Under the pieces are notes generated by a model that saw nothing but the letters and a program-made list of their open reading frames with translations, was not told the origin of the DNA and made no database searches. The position numbers and the translations under genes are program-made. Shown here piece after piece: positions 9,357 through 18,104 of a stretch of 63,261 bases of DNA. How positions within the stretch are numbered: position 1 is the first letter of the stretch; each line of letters starts with the position of its first letter. Where the stretch lies: contig JAZSMJ010000023.1 of NCBI GenBank assembly GCA_045535815.1, forward strand, positions 1-63,261. Direction: 5' to 3'. Source of the stretch: JAZSMJ01 sp045535815 (GTDB taxonomy: Bacteria > Bacillota > Clostridia > Oscillospirales > CAG-272).

Positions 9357-9394
9357 GAGAAGTTATTTTGCATAAAATAGCTTCTCCTTTTTTG
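9357..9394 (+). terminator. Rho-independent terminator of the amino acid ABC operon
   Basis: GAGAAG-x-TATTTT and AAAATAG-CTTCTC arms pair around a short loop (9357-9386), followed by a run of Ts. Confidence 0.88.
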
Positions 9395-9407
9395 TTTATA
9401 GAATAAA

Positions 9408-9436
9408 TTTACATTAATAAAGTTATTTGTTATAAT
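9408..9436 (+). promoter_or_regulatory. Sigma-A promoter of the first GH5-like lipoprotein gene
   Basis: TTTACA (9408-9413), 17-nt spacer, TATAAT (9431-9436), 29 nt before the start codon. Confidence 0.8.
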
Positions 9437-9465
9437 TAAGAAAAAGCACTGAAAAGGAGTCAGTT

Positions 9466-12400
9466 ATGTTTAGATTTGGCTTTAAATTAATGTTATATGT
9501 TATTCTTGTATCAATTATTTGCATTTTTGTAGTATCTTGTGATAACAATGTGCAAGAAGAAATATCGTCTGGTGTTTCATCTGATGTCGAAGAAAGTGAA
9601 ACAGAAACTCAGACAGAAACTGAAGCAGAAACAGATCTGCCAATCGTAGAAGGAATATCTATGACATATTCTTTTTCTGGCGAAGACTTTGATGAAACTC
9701 TTTATGAAGGCGTATCAGGAGACACGATAGTTCTTCCGTCAAGTGACTATTTTGAATTTGGAACTGTTTTTAAAGGATGGAATGACGGTAGTGAAATTTA
9801 TCTCCCCGGCGCAGAATATATTCTGCCCGACAAAAACGTTATCTTTACAGCTGTACGTGAAGAAGGCGGAAGCAAGCTTATACTTGAAAGCTGCGAGGAT
9901 AATACCGGCTGGTGGGGCGTAATAGACGGAAAGAATTCTATATCAAAAGATAAGAATAACTTTGTAGAGGGCGATACATCTCTTTCAACATACTCAACAT
10001 TTTTTGATGCAATGAATAAAGACTGTTCTGTTATGTGTGTTAAATGGGGAGAAGATTTCGATATAAGCGCATTTGAAGACGGTTATATACATATATCCGT
10101 ATATTTAAATGATCCGTATAACGTCTGTTGGAATATTCCCGGGCTCGTTGTCTTTGAACTAAATAGCTATAATGACGAGACTATGCAAAACAATACAGTT
10201 TTATGGTGCGATTATAAGGATGCTGAATTTAAAGAAGGTTGGAATGATTTCTGGTATCCCGTAAGCGATGCTCTAAAAAATGCATCATCTTTAAACAATC
10301 ATTCAACTGATCTTACAGGCATAGATTCAATGCGTTTTTTTGCATATACGTATAGAGAAGCTACCTTCAATATAGATAATATTTATTTGTGGAATGACAG
10401 CATATCTGCAAATATTACATATGACAGCGCTGTTGACGGAATTGATTCGATAACATCCATTGCAAAGTCAGGAGAAGAGATAGCTTTACCTGAGCAGATG
10501 TTTTACCCTATGCACAGAGAATTTGTGGGATGGTCAGATGGAGAAAAGACCTATGCTCCGGGGGAATCATTTTACGTACCGTTTGACGGTGAATTGACCT
10601 TAACTGCAATATGGAATGAAGATGAGAAATATACCGTCGATTTTGATCTTGACGGCGGAAAAGGAAATACTCCTGAACCAATAACTGATTTTGCTAAAGA
10701 ATATTTTTATATCACTGATTCAATATATGAAAAAGAAGAATATGTTTTCGGAGGATGGACAGACGGCGATAAAATTTATCCTTCCGGAACAATTTATACA
10801 TTTGGAAACAAAAACGTAACCCTAAAAGCCGTTTGGAACGATTTGGAACGTGAAGATGATCTTATTGAATCGTTCAAGCTTAATTCAGGCGGTGTAGAGA
10901 ATACATTAATAATTAATAACGCAAGCGGAAGAGCAGAAGCTGTAACGAAATATGTATCGTGGTTACCGAGTGAGACCTTTGGATATGTAGCTGATTTTTC
11001 ATGCCCCGGATCATTTTTGAATATACCTAACTCCAAAATAGATCTGAACGATGATTTTGCTGTCAGTATGTATTTTAAGGCGCCGAAAAAAGATATATCA
11101 GCCGACAGAACGCTTATTTCAATTAGCGATTCAGTTATTGAAATGGGTTATTCCGATAGAATTACATTGATAGAAATAGAACGACCTACCGACCTTAATA
11201 TTGGTTCACCTGACAATCGTCCAAGGAAGAGTGATGATAATCCTGCAGAAGGAAAAGGTGCGTGTATTTTTGAGGCTGATATCGCAGGATCTGTCGGAAC
11301 AGTTGCGATAAGTAAAAATTTAGATAAAACAGATCTTGCAAATTACAGTGAAAACGGTGTGCTTCATCTCTGGGTTTATATTGAAGATACAGTCGGGCTT
11401 ATTAACTCCCAGGTAGAGATTACAAGCTCCGGTAGAGGTGATATGCAGGAAAACAGCTGGGATATCCAATCGAATCTTCAAGCAGGATGGAATGAGCTTG
11501 TACTTGATATAGCCAATTCTTCTGTTGTAGATGGAGGAGCAGATTTTTCAAAAATTGATTTCTTCCGAATTTATTTCAACTTTGATGCTAAAGAAACTGT
11601 ATCGTATAAGGTTGGTTTAGATACAATTGAAATCATGAATAAGCCTTCCGCCAACGCATCTGATATGAAGGTTTCATTGAATGACCAAGGAAAAATCAGC
11701 CTGTCCGGTTTGATTGTAGATAATTCTATTACCGGTAAAACGAATGTAAATGACGGAAAGTGGCATGACATTCTAATTTCCAGGGAAGATGATAATTTAA
11801 GCATTCTTGTTGACGGAAATCTTGATATAAAATCATCTGTTTCAAATAATAGACAAATGTCACAAAGCATCTTTGTTGGTGCTGACGTTGATGGAATCAA
11901 TTCGTTTATGGGCTCTGTATCGAATTTGAAGATATACTCTGATAATAAAGAATATGGCGACATAAGTAAAACTATATTTTTAAGCTCAGATAACACGGTC
12001 GACCAAACGTCAATGTATTTTAAAAAGAGCATTGAATCTCCTTTGAGAAAATCAACTCAAAGTTGGGGCAACGGTCAGGCAGAAGTATTTGCAGGATTTG
12101 AGAACTACCGAGGTTTATCTGATGAAGATCTGCAAAATATTAAAAGAATTGGATTTGATACCGTTAAAATGGGTATAAACCCGGAAAATCTTATAAATGA
12201 TGACGGAAGCCTCAATATTACTAACATGCAATATATTGAGCACGATCTTAACAGTATAATTGAAAACGGTATGAACGCAATATTCTGTCCTCATCCTCAA
12301 ACAGAGTTTAAGGTAAAATACCTTGGCAATCTTGATAATTTTGAGCTTCTTTTGAAGTGGTACGGAGAGCTTGCGGAATATATAGAAAAGAGATGGTCTT

Positions 12401-13221
12401 CTGATGAGCTTGCTCTTCAGCTTATGACAGAACCTAATTCAAATAACTCAAGCGTTAGCTGGACGTACATGACCGACAGAGAGATACAGGCAGTAAGAAA
12501 TCAAAATACGAACTTGACAATTATTGCTTGCAGTGACAAATCAGGTAATATTGAGCATCTTAAGCAGATGATTCCGGTAACTGACGATAACGTCGTATAT
12601 ACCTTTACAACCTACGAGCCGTATATTGTCGGTTGGTCAAACTCATATACAGGACAGCTTGGTTCAATTTCTGTATACTCATATCTTAAGGATCTGCCTT
12701 ATCCTCTTGTGGAAGGTGTTGATTATACAGATGCAATAGAAGAAGCTATTTCTATGGAGCCCGAAGAGCTTAAAGCAGAAGCGAGAAAGCTTCTTTGGGA
12801 CTATGTAAACGGCAAAACCGGCGTTGCAGTATACGTTGATTACGGTCATCCATTCAATTACGAATGGCATCTTGCAAGAGCCAAGAGTTTGCACGATTGG
12901 AGTGAGGCAAACGGTGGCGGAATTCATCTTTTTGTATCTGAATTCGGTGTCTGGGACAGATACAGAGGAGAGGGCTACGGCGCACCTAAGGGCACCGGGC
13001 TTGAGAATTCGACAAGACTTGCACTTATAGAGGATTTTGTTAAATCGTTTGAAGAATACGGTATTGCTTGGAACTATTGGGGTTATTGCGGAGCATTTAC
13101 AATATTTGACCCGCACGCCAATACCTACAGACTTCCAAACTATGGAATATCGTCAAAAGAATTTGAAAAATACGTTGACAGAGATCTTTTGGAAATCTTT
13201 GGTTTAAATGCCGATTTTTAA
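9466..13221 (+). CDS. Large multidomain lipoprotein with C-terminal GH5-like domain, copy 1
   Basis: This 1251-residue protein is probably a surface-anchored glycan-active enzyme. The signal peptide ends in lipobox VVSC (Cys25), followed by an acidic Thr/Glu linker. InlB/Listeria-Bacteroides-type repeats appear near 99-132 (FKGWNDGSEIYLPG) and in two copies at about 317-457 (VGWSDG, GGWTDG). A CBM-like beta-sandwich lies between them, near 135-315. A LamG-like domain near 490-830 seems split by an inserted second sandwich. The GH5-like barrel is at about 865-1245: HPQ region, LMTEPNS with acid/base candidate E989, FTTYEPY, and nucleophile candidate VSEFG with E1159. The usual Asn before the acid/base Glu is Thr. 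It has its own promoter and terminator and a tandem paralogue downstream. The substrate is unknown. Confidence 0.88.
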   Translation: MFRFGFKLMLYVILVSIICIFVVSCDNNVQEEISSGVSSDVEESETETQTETEAETDLPIVEGISMTYSFSGEDFDETLYEGVSGDTIVLPSSDYFEFGTVFKGWNDGSEIYLPGAEYILPDKNVIFTAVREEGGSKLILESCEDNTGWWGVIDGKNSISKDKNNFVEGDTSLSTYSTFFDAMNKDCSVMCVKWGEDFDISAFEDGYIHISVYLNDPYNVCWNIPGLVVFELNSYNDETMQNNTVLWCDYKDAEFKEGWNDFWYPVSDALKNASSLNNHSTDLTGIDSMRFFAYTYREATFNIDNIYLWNDSISANITYDSAVDGIDSITSIAKSGEEIALPEQMFYPMHREFVGWSDGEKTYAPGESFYVPFDGELTLTAIWNEDEKYTVDFDLDGGKGNTPEPITDFAKEYFYITDSIYEKEEYVFGGWTDGDKIYPSGTIYTFGNKNVTLKAVWNDLEREDDLIESFKLNSGGVENTLIINNASGRAEAVTKYVSWLPSETFGYVADFSCPGSFLNIPNSKIDLNDDFAVSMYFKAPKKDISADRTLISISDSVIEMGYSDRITLIEIERPTDLNIGSPDNRPRKSDDNPAEGKGACIFEADIAGSVGTVAISKNLDKTDLANYSENGVLHLWVYIEDTVGLINSQVEITSSGRGDMQENSWDIQSNLQAGWNELVLDIANSSVVDGGADFSKIDFFRIYFNFDAKETVSYKVGLDTIEIMNKPSANASDMKVSLNDQGKISLSGLIVDNSITGKTNVNDGKWHDILISREDDNLSILVDGNLDIKSSVSNNRQMSQSIFVGADVDGINSFMGSVSNLKIYSDNKEYGDISKTIFLSSDNTVDQTSMYFKKSIESPLRKSTQSWGNGQAEVFAGFENYRGLSDEDLQNIKRIGFDTVKMGINPENLINDDGSLNITNMQYIEHDLNSIIENGMNAIFCPHPQTEFKVKYLGNLDNFELLLKWYGELAEYIEKRWSSDELALQLMTEPNSNNSSVSWTYMTDREIQAVRNQNTNLTIIACSDKSGNIEHLKQMIPVTDDNVVYTFTTYEPYIVGWSNSYTGQLGSISVYSYLKDLPYPLVEGVDYTDAIEEAISMEPEELKAEARKLLWDYVNGKTGVAVYVDYGHPFNYEWHLARAKSLHDWSEANGGGIHLFVSEFGVWDRYRGEGYGAPKGTGLENSTRLALIEDFVKSFEEYGIAWNYWGYCGAFTIFDPHANTYRLPNYGISSKEFEKYVDRDLLEIFGLNADF

Positions 13222-13232
13222 AAAATAAAAAA

Positions 13233-13262
13233 GAAGATATTTTAAGTAATATCTTCTTTTAT
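13233..13262 (+). terminator. Terminator after GH5-like copy 1
   Basis: GAAGATATT (13233-13241) pairs with AATATCTTC (13248-13256) and is followed by TTTTATATTT. Confidence 0.82.
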
Positions 13263-13263
13263 A

Positions 13264-13292
13264 TTTACACAAATCTTTATGCTTGATATAAT
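13264..13292 (+). promoter_or_regulatory. Sigma-A promoter of GH5-like copy 2
   Basis: TTTACA (13264-13269), 17-nt spacer, TATAAT (13287-13292), immediately after the preceding terminator and 27 nt before the start. The same TTTACA/TATAAT pair with the same spacer serves copy 1. Confidence 0.8.
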
Positions 13293-13319
13293 TTCAAAAA
13301 AGCATTATAGGAGTTGCAA

Positions 13320-16300
13320 ATGAAAAAACTTATTTTTGTTTTCATAACCGTATTTTTTCTTTTGTTTGTTTTCGCTTCGTGTGATGAAACTAATAAAAAA
13401 CATGATACAGACAAAATAATAAATAGTGAAGTTATTACCGAAGAAATAACAGTTGCATCTGTACCTGTGACGTATACTTTCTTGGGCGAATCATTTGATC
13501 CTACTGTATATGATGGAATATCCGGCGATAAAATAATACTTCCTAAAAGCGATTATTTTGAATTTGGTACAGTTTTTAAAGGATGGAATGACGGAGAGAA
13601 AACATACTCTGTCGGTGAAGAGTATATACTTCCGGATAAAAATGTAATTTTTACTGCTGTACGTGAGGAAGGTGGCACAAAGTTGATGCTTGATTCCTGC
13701 GAAGATAATAGCGCGTGGTGGGGAATTATAGATGCAAACAGATCAATAATAAGAGATAATAGAGAATATGTAGAAGGAAATGCTTCGCTTTCAACATACT
13801 CATTCAAAACGGAAGGCGCTGACAAAGATTGCTCTGTAATGTGTGTATTATGGAAGGAGCCATATGATCTCAGCGCATTTACAAACGGATATCTTCATTT
13901 TTCAATATATTTTAACGATCCTGAAAAAATATGCTTCGACCTTGGCGGCGCAGTTGTTATGGAGCTTAGTTCATACAATGAAGAGACATTTGAAAGCAAG
14001 GTTTCGGTATATTGCGATCTTGCAGGATTTGAAGCTGTAGAGGGATGGAATGAATTTATTATTCCTTTGCAAAGCGGTATAGATACTGCAAAATCTCACA
14101 GTGATTATTCAACTGACCTTGCATCAGTGAAAAGCATGAGATTTTTTGCATATTCCAATGGAGAAACAACCTTCAATATTGACGATGTATACGTCTGGAC
14201 TGAAGATATACCTGTAGATGTATATTTTGAATCCGGATTAAACGGAGATGACAGTTATAAAAATTTTGCCTTTGCCGGAGAAATGCTTACGTTGCCTAAT
14301 CAAACTGTATATCCAATGAATATGCAGTTTGTCGGTTGGAAATATGATGGTAGTATTTATAAGGCAGGAGAAGCGATATCTGTTCCGTATGATAAGGATA
14401 TTACACTTACATCGGTGTGGAGTGAAGATGAAAAATTTACTGTTTCTTTTAATTTAAATTCTACTAACTTAGATAACCCTTTGCCTATAACTGATTATTA
14501 TAATTCATATTTTTATTTGCCCGAAATTATTTATCAAAAAGACGGATATGTATTTAGCGTATGGAGTGACGGGGATAACATTTATCCCGCGGGAAGTATT
14601 TATACAATCAAAAAAGATGTTGAGCTTTTTGCTGTGTGGGAAGAAACTGTAAGAAAAGATGGGCTTATAGAGTGCTTTAAGCTTAACCTCGGAGGAACAG
14701 ACAGTAGATATATTCAAAACAGTGTAAGCGGGCGCAATGAAGCAGTTTCAAAATACGTTAGCTGGCTTCCTAACGATACATTTGGCTTTGTTTCGGATTT
14801 TTCATGTGATGGATCATATGTATATATACCTGAATCTAAGCTTGACTTAGCAAAGGATTTTACTATATCTGCATATTTTAAAGCTCCAAAAAGAAGTGAT
14901 GTTTCACAGAGAACACTTTTAACCGTTGGCGATGCTGTTAATACTAAAGATTACAAAGACGAACTTGTTTTATTTGAAATAGAAAAATACAGAGATCTTG
15001 AAATTGGTTCACCCGACCGAAAGAATAAAAAATCAAGTGGAAACCCTGCACATGGTGAAGGGGCTTGTATATTTGATGCTGAAATATCCGGAGAATTTGG
15101 CACTGTATCTCTGATGAAAAAAATCGATCCAATTGATATTTCCGCATATTATGAAAATGGTTTTCTTCATGCGTGGGTTTACGTTGAAGATACAGCCGGT
15201 ATTCTATCAACACAGATAGAATTATCAAGCTCGGGAATGGGTGATAATCATGAGATAAACTGGGATATTGATACGTCACTTAAAAACGGATGGAACGAAC
15301 TGTTTCTCGATATCAAAAATGCGTCAGAATATTGCGGCGGAGCCGATCTTACAAAAATAAATTTTTTCAGAATATATTTTAATTTTGATGCAAAGAAAAC
15401 ATCAAAATATAAAGTAGGGATCGATACGTTCAGTTTTATGAATCGGCCTTTGCCTGAAGAACCCGATTTTAAGCTGTCACTTGATAAAAATGGATATATT
15501 ACTGCAGAAGGAATTGCTTTAGAAAATGCTGCAAACGGAGCTATAGACGTATGTGATGGGAAATGGCATAATATCATTATAGCTAGAAGCAATAATATAT
15601 TGAATGTTTTTGTAGATAATGAAAAGCATATCAGCACAGAAATTAACTATAGAAGTCAAATATCACATAGTATATTTATTGGCTCAGACATAAATGGCGA
15701 GAGTGTATTAATGGGTTCTGTTTCGCTCGTTGAGATCTATGATAAAAGTGCAGGAATTGAAATATCAAAAATTGATATAGATTCTCAGGATAACGAGAGT
15801 AAAGAAACTGTGATGAGGTTCCACAAAAGTGTGGAAACTCCCACAAGGCTTTCTACGCGTACATGGACCTACGGTCAAGCAGAGATATTTACAGGTTTTG
15901 AAAACTATAAAGGATTTGCTATTCAAGATTTAAAAAACATTAAGAAGATAGGATTTGACAGTATTAAATTTGCATTTAATCCTGAGAATCTTATGCATGA
16001 GGACGGAAGTCTTAATATTGGCAATATGCGATATATAGAAAATGATGTAAATAAGGTACTCGACTGTGATCTAAACGTTATTTTGTGTGTTCATCCGCAA
16101 GCTGAATTTAAAGTAAAATACCTTGGAGATCTTGATAATTTTGAGTTGTTAACGAAGTGGTATAATGAGCTTGCAGCATACATTCAGACGAGGTGGGATG
16201 AAGAAAGAGTAGCTTTGATGCTTATGTCAGAGCCACATGCTAATTCATCATCAGTTTCATGGTCATATATGACCGACAGAATGATAATGGCTGTAAGAAA

Positions 16301-17021
16301 CCAATATCCGGAAATTACAATAATAGCATGTAGCGATAAATCGGGAAACATTGAACAACTTAAGCTTATGACCCCCGTAACCGACGATAATGTTGTATAT
16401 ACATTTACTACATATGAGCCGTATATAGTCGGTTGGTCAAATTCCTATTCAGGTTCGACCGGATCTATATCACTTTATTCGTATCTCAAGGATATACCAT
16501 ATCCTATAGAAGCTGGAGTGGATTATACTCAAGCGATAGAAGAGGCAATATCAATGGAGCCGAACGAATATAAAGAGGAAGCAAGAAAACTTTTATGGGA
16601 TTACGTTAACGGGAAAGCGGGTACTGCTGTAAATATTGATTACGGATATCCGTTCAGTTATAATTGGCATCTCGCAAGAGCAAAAAGTCTTAACGAATGG
16701 AGTGAAGCTAATGGTGGTAACGTGCATATTTACGTTTCCGAATTTGGTGTTTGGGACAGATACCGTGGTGAATTCTACGGAGCACCTAAAGGCACCGGGC
16801 TTGAAAACTCAACAAGACTCGCACTTATCAAGGACTTTGTTAACTCTTTTGAAGCGTACGGAATCACCTGGAATTATTGGGGATATTGTGATTCGTTCAC
16901 TGTTTTTGACCCATATGCAAATACATATATTCTGCCTGATTATGATATTTCGTATCAGCAAATGGTAGAATATATTGACAGAGAATTAATGTCAATTCTC
17001 GGATTTGAAATTGATTTCTAA
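13320..17021 (+). CDS. Large multidomain lipoprotein with C-terminal GH5-like domain, copy 2
   Basis: This 1233-residue paralogue of the preceding gene has the same domain order throughout. ATG 13320, six nt after AGGAG, is preferred over TTG 13314. The lipobox is FASC with Cys21. It shows InlB-like repeats (FKGWNDGEKTY; VGWKYDG; SVWSDGDN), a CBM-like sandwich, a split LamG-like domain (CDGKWHNIIIARSNN in the C-terminal half) and a GH5-like barrel with LMSEPHA (acid/base candidate E971) and VSEFGVWDRYRG (nucleophile candidate E1141). As in copy 1, the Asn of the canonical NEP is replaced, here by Ser. Divergence is moderate in the binding modules and low in the catalytic C-terminus. Its own promoter precedes it, so copies 1 and 2 can be expressed separately. 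Confidence 0.88.
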   Translation: MKKLIFVFITVFFLLFVFASCDETNKKHDTDKIINSEVITEEITVASVPVTYTFLGESFDPTVYDGISGDKIILPKSDYFEFGTVFKGWNDGEKTYSVGEEYILPDKNVIFTAVREEGGTKLMLDSCEDNSAWWGIIDANRSIIRDNREYVEGNASLSTYSFKTEGADKDCSVMCVLWKEPYDLSAFTNGYLHFSIYFNDPEKICFDLGGAVVMELSSYNEETFESKVSVYCDLAGFEAVEGWNEFIIPLQSGIDTAKSHSDYSTDLASVKSMRFFAYSNGETTFNIDDVYVWTEDIPVDVYFESGLNGDDSYKNFAFAGEMLTLPNQTVYPMNMQFVGWKYDGSIYKAGEAISVPYDKDITLTSVWSEDEKFTVSFNLNSTNLDNPLPITDYYNSYFYLPEIIYQKDGYVFSVWSDGDNIYPAGSIYTIKKDVELFAVWEETVRKDGLIECFKLNLGGTDSRYIQNSVSGRNEAVSKYVSWLPNDTFGFVSDFSCDGSYVYIPESKLDLAKDFTISAYFKAPKRSDVSQRTLLTVGDAVNTKDYKDELVLFEIEKYRDLEIGSPDRKNKKSSGNPAHGEGACIFDAEISGEFGTVSLMKKIDPIDISAYYENGFLHAWVYVEDTAGILSTQIELSSSGMGDNHEINWDIDTSLKNGWNELFLDIKNASEYCGGADLTKINFFRIYFNFDAKKTSKYKVGIDTFSFMNRPLPEEPDFKLSLDKNGYITAEGIALENAANGAIDVCDGKWHNIIIARSNNILNVFVDNEKHISTEINYRSQISHSIFIGSDINGESVLMGSVSLVEIYDKSAGIEISKIDIDSQDNESKETVMRFHKSVETPTRLSTRTWTYGQAEIFTGFENYKGFAIQDLKNIKKIGFDSIKFAFNPENLMHEDGSLNIGNMRYIENDVNKVLDCDLNVILCVHPQAEFKVKYLGDLDNFELLTKWYNELAAYIQTRWDEERVALMLMSEPHANSSSVSWSYMTDRMIMAVRNQYPEITIIACSDKSGNIEQLKLMTPVTDDNVVYTFTTYEPYIVGWSNSYSGSTGSISLYSYLKDIPYPIEAGVDYTQAIEEAISMEPNEYKEEARKLLWDYVNGKAGTAVNIDYGYPFSYNWHLARAKSLNEWSEANGGNVHIYVSEFGVWDRYRGEFYGAPKGTGLENSTRLALIKDFVNSFEAYGITWNYWGYCDSFTVFDPYANTYILPDYDISYQQMVEYIDRELMSILGFEIDF

Positions 17022-17078
17022 AAAAGCACAGTCTATTCTCTCTGTATTCTTAGCGGAGAATTGGCAGGCACAAAATTT
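17020..17078 (+). repeat. Left inverted repeat of the HD-gene block
   Basis: AAAAAAGCACAGTC (17020-17033) is repeated exactly in reverse complement at 18090-18103. Further matching blocks (AGCGGAGAA, CACAAAAT) continue inward with gaps. The repeat begins within the stop codon of GH5-like copy 2. Confidence 0.7.
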
Positions 17079-17089
17079 CGGCAGAGAGC

Positions 17090-17118
17090 TTGTTTTCTAT
17101 GCCGATTTGTGTTATAAT
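17090..17118 (+). promoter_or_regulatory. Candidate promoter for the HD-domain gene
   Basis: TTGTTT (17090-17095), 17-nt spacer, TATAAT (17113-17118). It lies just before the MITE-like repeat, which would then be part of a 5' leader of about 230 nt. Confidence 0.55.
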
Positions 17119-17129
17119 GGGAGTAACGA

Positions 17130-17270
17130 AAAGCCTTCCTCCGAGAGGAAGGTGGCATGGCGTAGCCGTGACGGAAGGAGCTTGCGTGACTTTAGGTTTG
17201 TACTGACTTCATTGTAACGCACTCTCCCTCAGTCACCTTTGGTGACAGCTCCCTCCCGGAGGGAGCCTTA
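17130..17270 (+). repeat. MITE-like palindromic repeat element
   Basis: The element of about 140 bp starts AAGCCTTCCTCCGAGAGGAA and ends CCCGGAGGGAGCCTTA, giving imperfect terminal inverted repeats. Inside are hairpins such as GTCACCTTTGGTGAC. It contains no gene. The style matches dispersed palindromic repeats that I know from gut Clostridia, but copy number cannot be seen from one window. The rest of the 17022-17350 gap holds the left inverted repeat, a promoter candidate and two further hairpins (GGGCTTTGCCC; GCATTTGTAATACAAATGC at 17309-17327). Confidence 0.75.
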
Positions 17271-17350
17271 GGATGCGCTCAACCTTAGGGGTATGGGCTT
17301 TGCCCGAAGCATTTGTAATACAAATGCGAAACTGGCGAGAAAGGAAAAAA

Positions 17351-17917
17351 ATGGATTGCAAAAAATATATTGAGTTTTTAAATGCTGTTGAGAAATTGAA
17401 ATGTAATACTCGTCATTCATGGACATCAAGTGGCAGACAGGAGTCTGTTGCCGAGCATTCATGGAGACTCGCCGTAATGGCTATGCTGTGTGCCGATGAA
17501 TATCCGAATATGGATATAAATAAAGTCATAAAGATGTGCTTGATCCATGATTTTGGAGAAGCCATTACGGGAGATATTCCTGCATTTTTGAAGAGCCAAA
17601 AGGATGAAGTAGAGGAAGAATCAGCGATTGAAAAATTGATCTCCTTATTGCCGTATAATACAAGAGATGAAATAAAGCTTCTTTTTTCTGAAATGAAAGA
17701 ACTGCGCACTAATGAAGCAAAACTGTATAAATCCCTTGATAATATTGAAGCGCTGATTTCTCATAACGAGGCGGATATTTCAACTTGGCTTCCGAGAGAG
17801 TATGAGGAAAATCTTACATACGGTCAAAAGAATTCAGAGTGGTCCGATTGGACAAGAGAATTACGAGAGGTTATAAAACAAGATAGCATTGAAAAGATTC
17901 GCAGAGAAGGAAAATAA
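17351..17917 (+). CDS. HD-domain phosphohydrolase (YfbR-like, 5'-deoxynucleotidase type)
   Basis: This 188-residue protein carries the HD metal-binding set: H in VAEHSWRLA, HD in CLIHDFGEAITGD, and a later conserved Asp in SLDNIEALI. This matches the HD family that includes YfbR 5'-deoxynucleotidases and related HDDC2 proteins, which remove phosphate from (deoxy)nucleoside monophosphates. ATG 17351 follows AAAGGA; earlier in-frame codons lie in repeat sequence and are not used. The gene sits alone between repeats, bounded on both sides by inverted copies of a 14-mer, which suggests it arrived or moved as a cassette. Substrate assignment is by family only. Confidence 0.85.
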   Translation: MDCKKYIEFLNAVEKLKCNTRHSWTSSGRQESVAEHSWRLAVMAMLCADEYPNMDINKVIKMCLIHDFGEAITGDIPAFLKSQKDEVEEESAIEKLISLLPYNTRDEIKLLFSEMKELRTNEAKLYKSLDNIEALISHNEADISTWLPREYEENLTYGQKNSEWSDWTRELREVIKQDSIEKIRREGK

Positions 17918-17922
17918 AACAA

Positions 17923-17966
17923 CCCCGACAGACATTGAAAATCTGCCGGGGATTACTATTTGTTTT
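17923..17966 (+). terminator. Terminator of the HD-domain gene
   Basis: CCCCGACAGA (17923-17932) pairs with TCTGCCGGGG (17942-17951), with one mismatch, followed by a T-rich stretch. Confidence 0.75.
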
Positions 17967-17990
17967 CCGTGTATCAACTTTTGATTATCC

Positions 17991-18038
17991 GTAGGGGAGA
18001 CCTGCGGTCTCCTGCGGGCGAACGCAGTTCGCCCCTAC
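17991..18038. repeat. Short palindromic dispersed-type repeat
   Basis: The 48-bp sequence begins GTAGGGGAGACC and ends GTTCGCCCCTAC, so its ends are complementary, with inner complementary arms as well. It has no coding potential and resembles the small GTAGGGG...CCCCTAC repeats seen between genes of gut Firmicutes. Confidence 0.6.
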
Positions 18039-18045
18039 CGTGTGT

Positions 18046-18103
18046 TAGGTAAATATTTTGTGATTTCCCCGCTAATTTTGTACGCCCTTGACTGTGCTTT
18101 TTT
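18046..18103 (-). repeat. Right inverted repeat of the HD-gene block
   Basis: GACTGTGCTTTTTT (18090-18103) is the exact reverse complement of the left repeat. AGCGGGGAAATC and CAAAATATTT on the minus strand continue the similarity. It ends one nt before the hydrogenase stop codon (18105-18107). Confidence 0.7.
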
Positions 18104-18104
18104 G

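Noticed and set aside
13314..13319. TTG start for GH5-like copy 2
   Set aside because: It overlaps the RBS region; ATG 13320 has ideal spacing to AGGAG and a proper lipoprotein signal.
17130..17270. CRISPR-like repeat
   Set aside because: There is one copy with internal hairpins and no regularly spaced repeats or spacers; it is a palindromic dispersed repeat.
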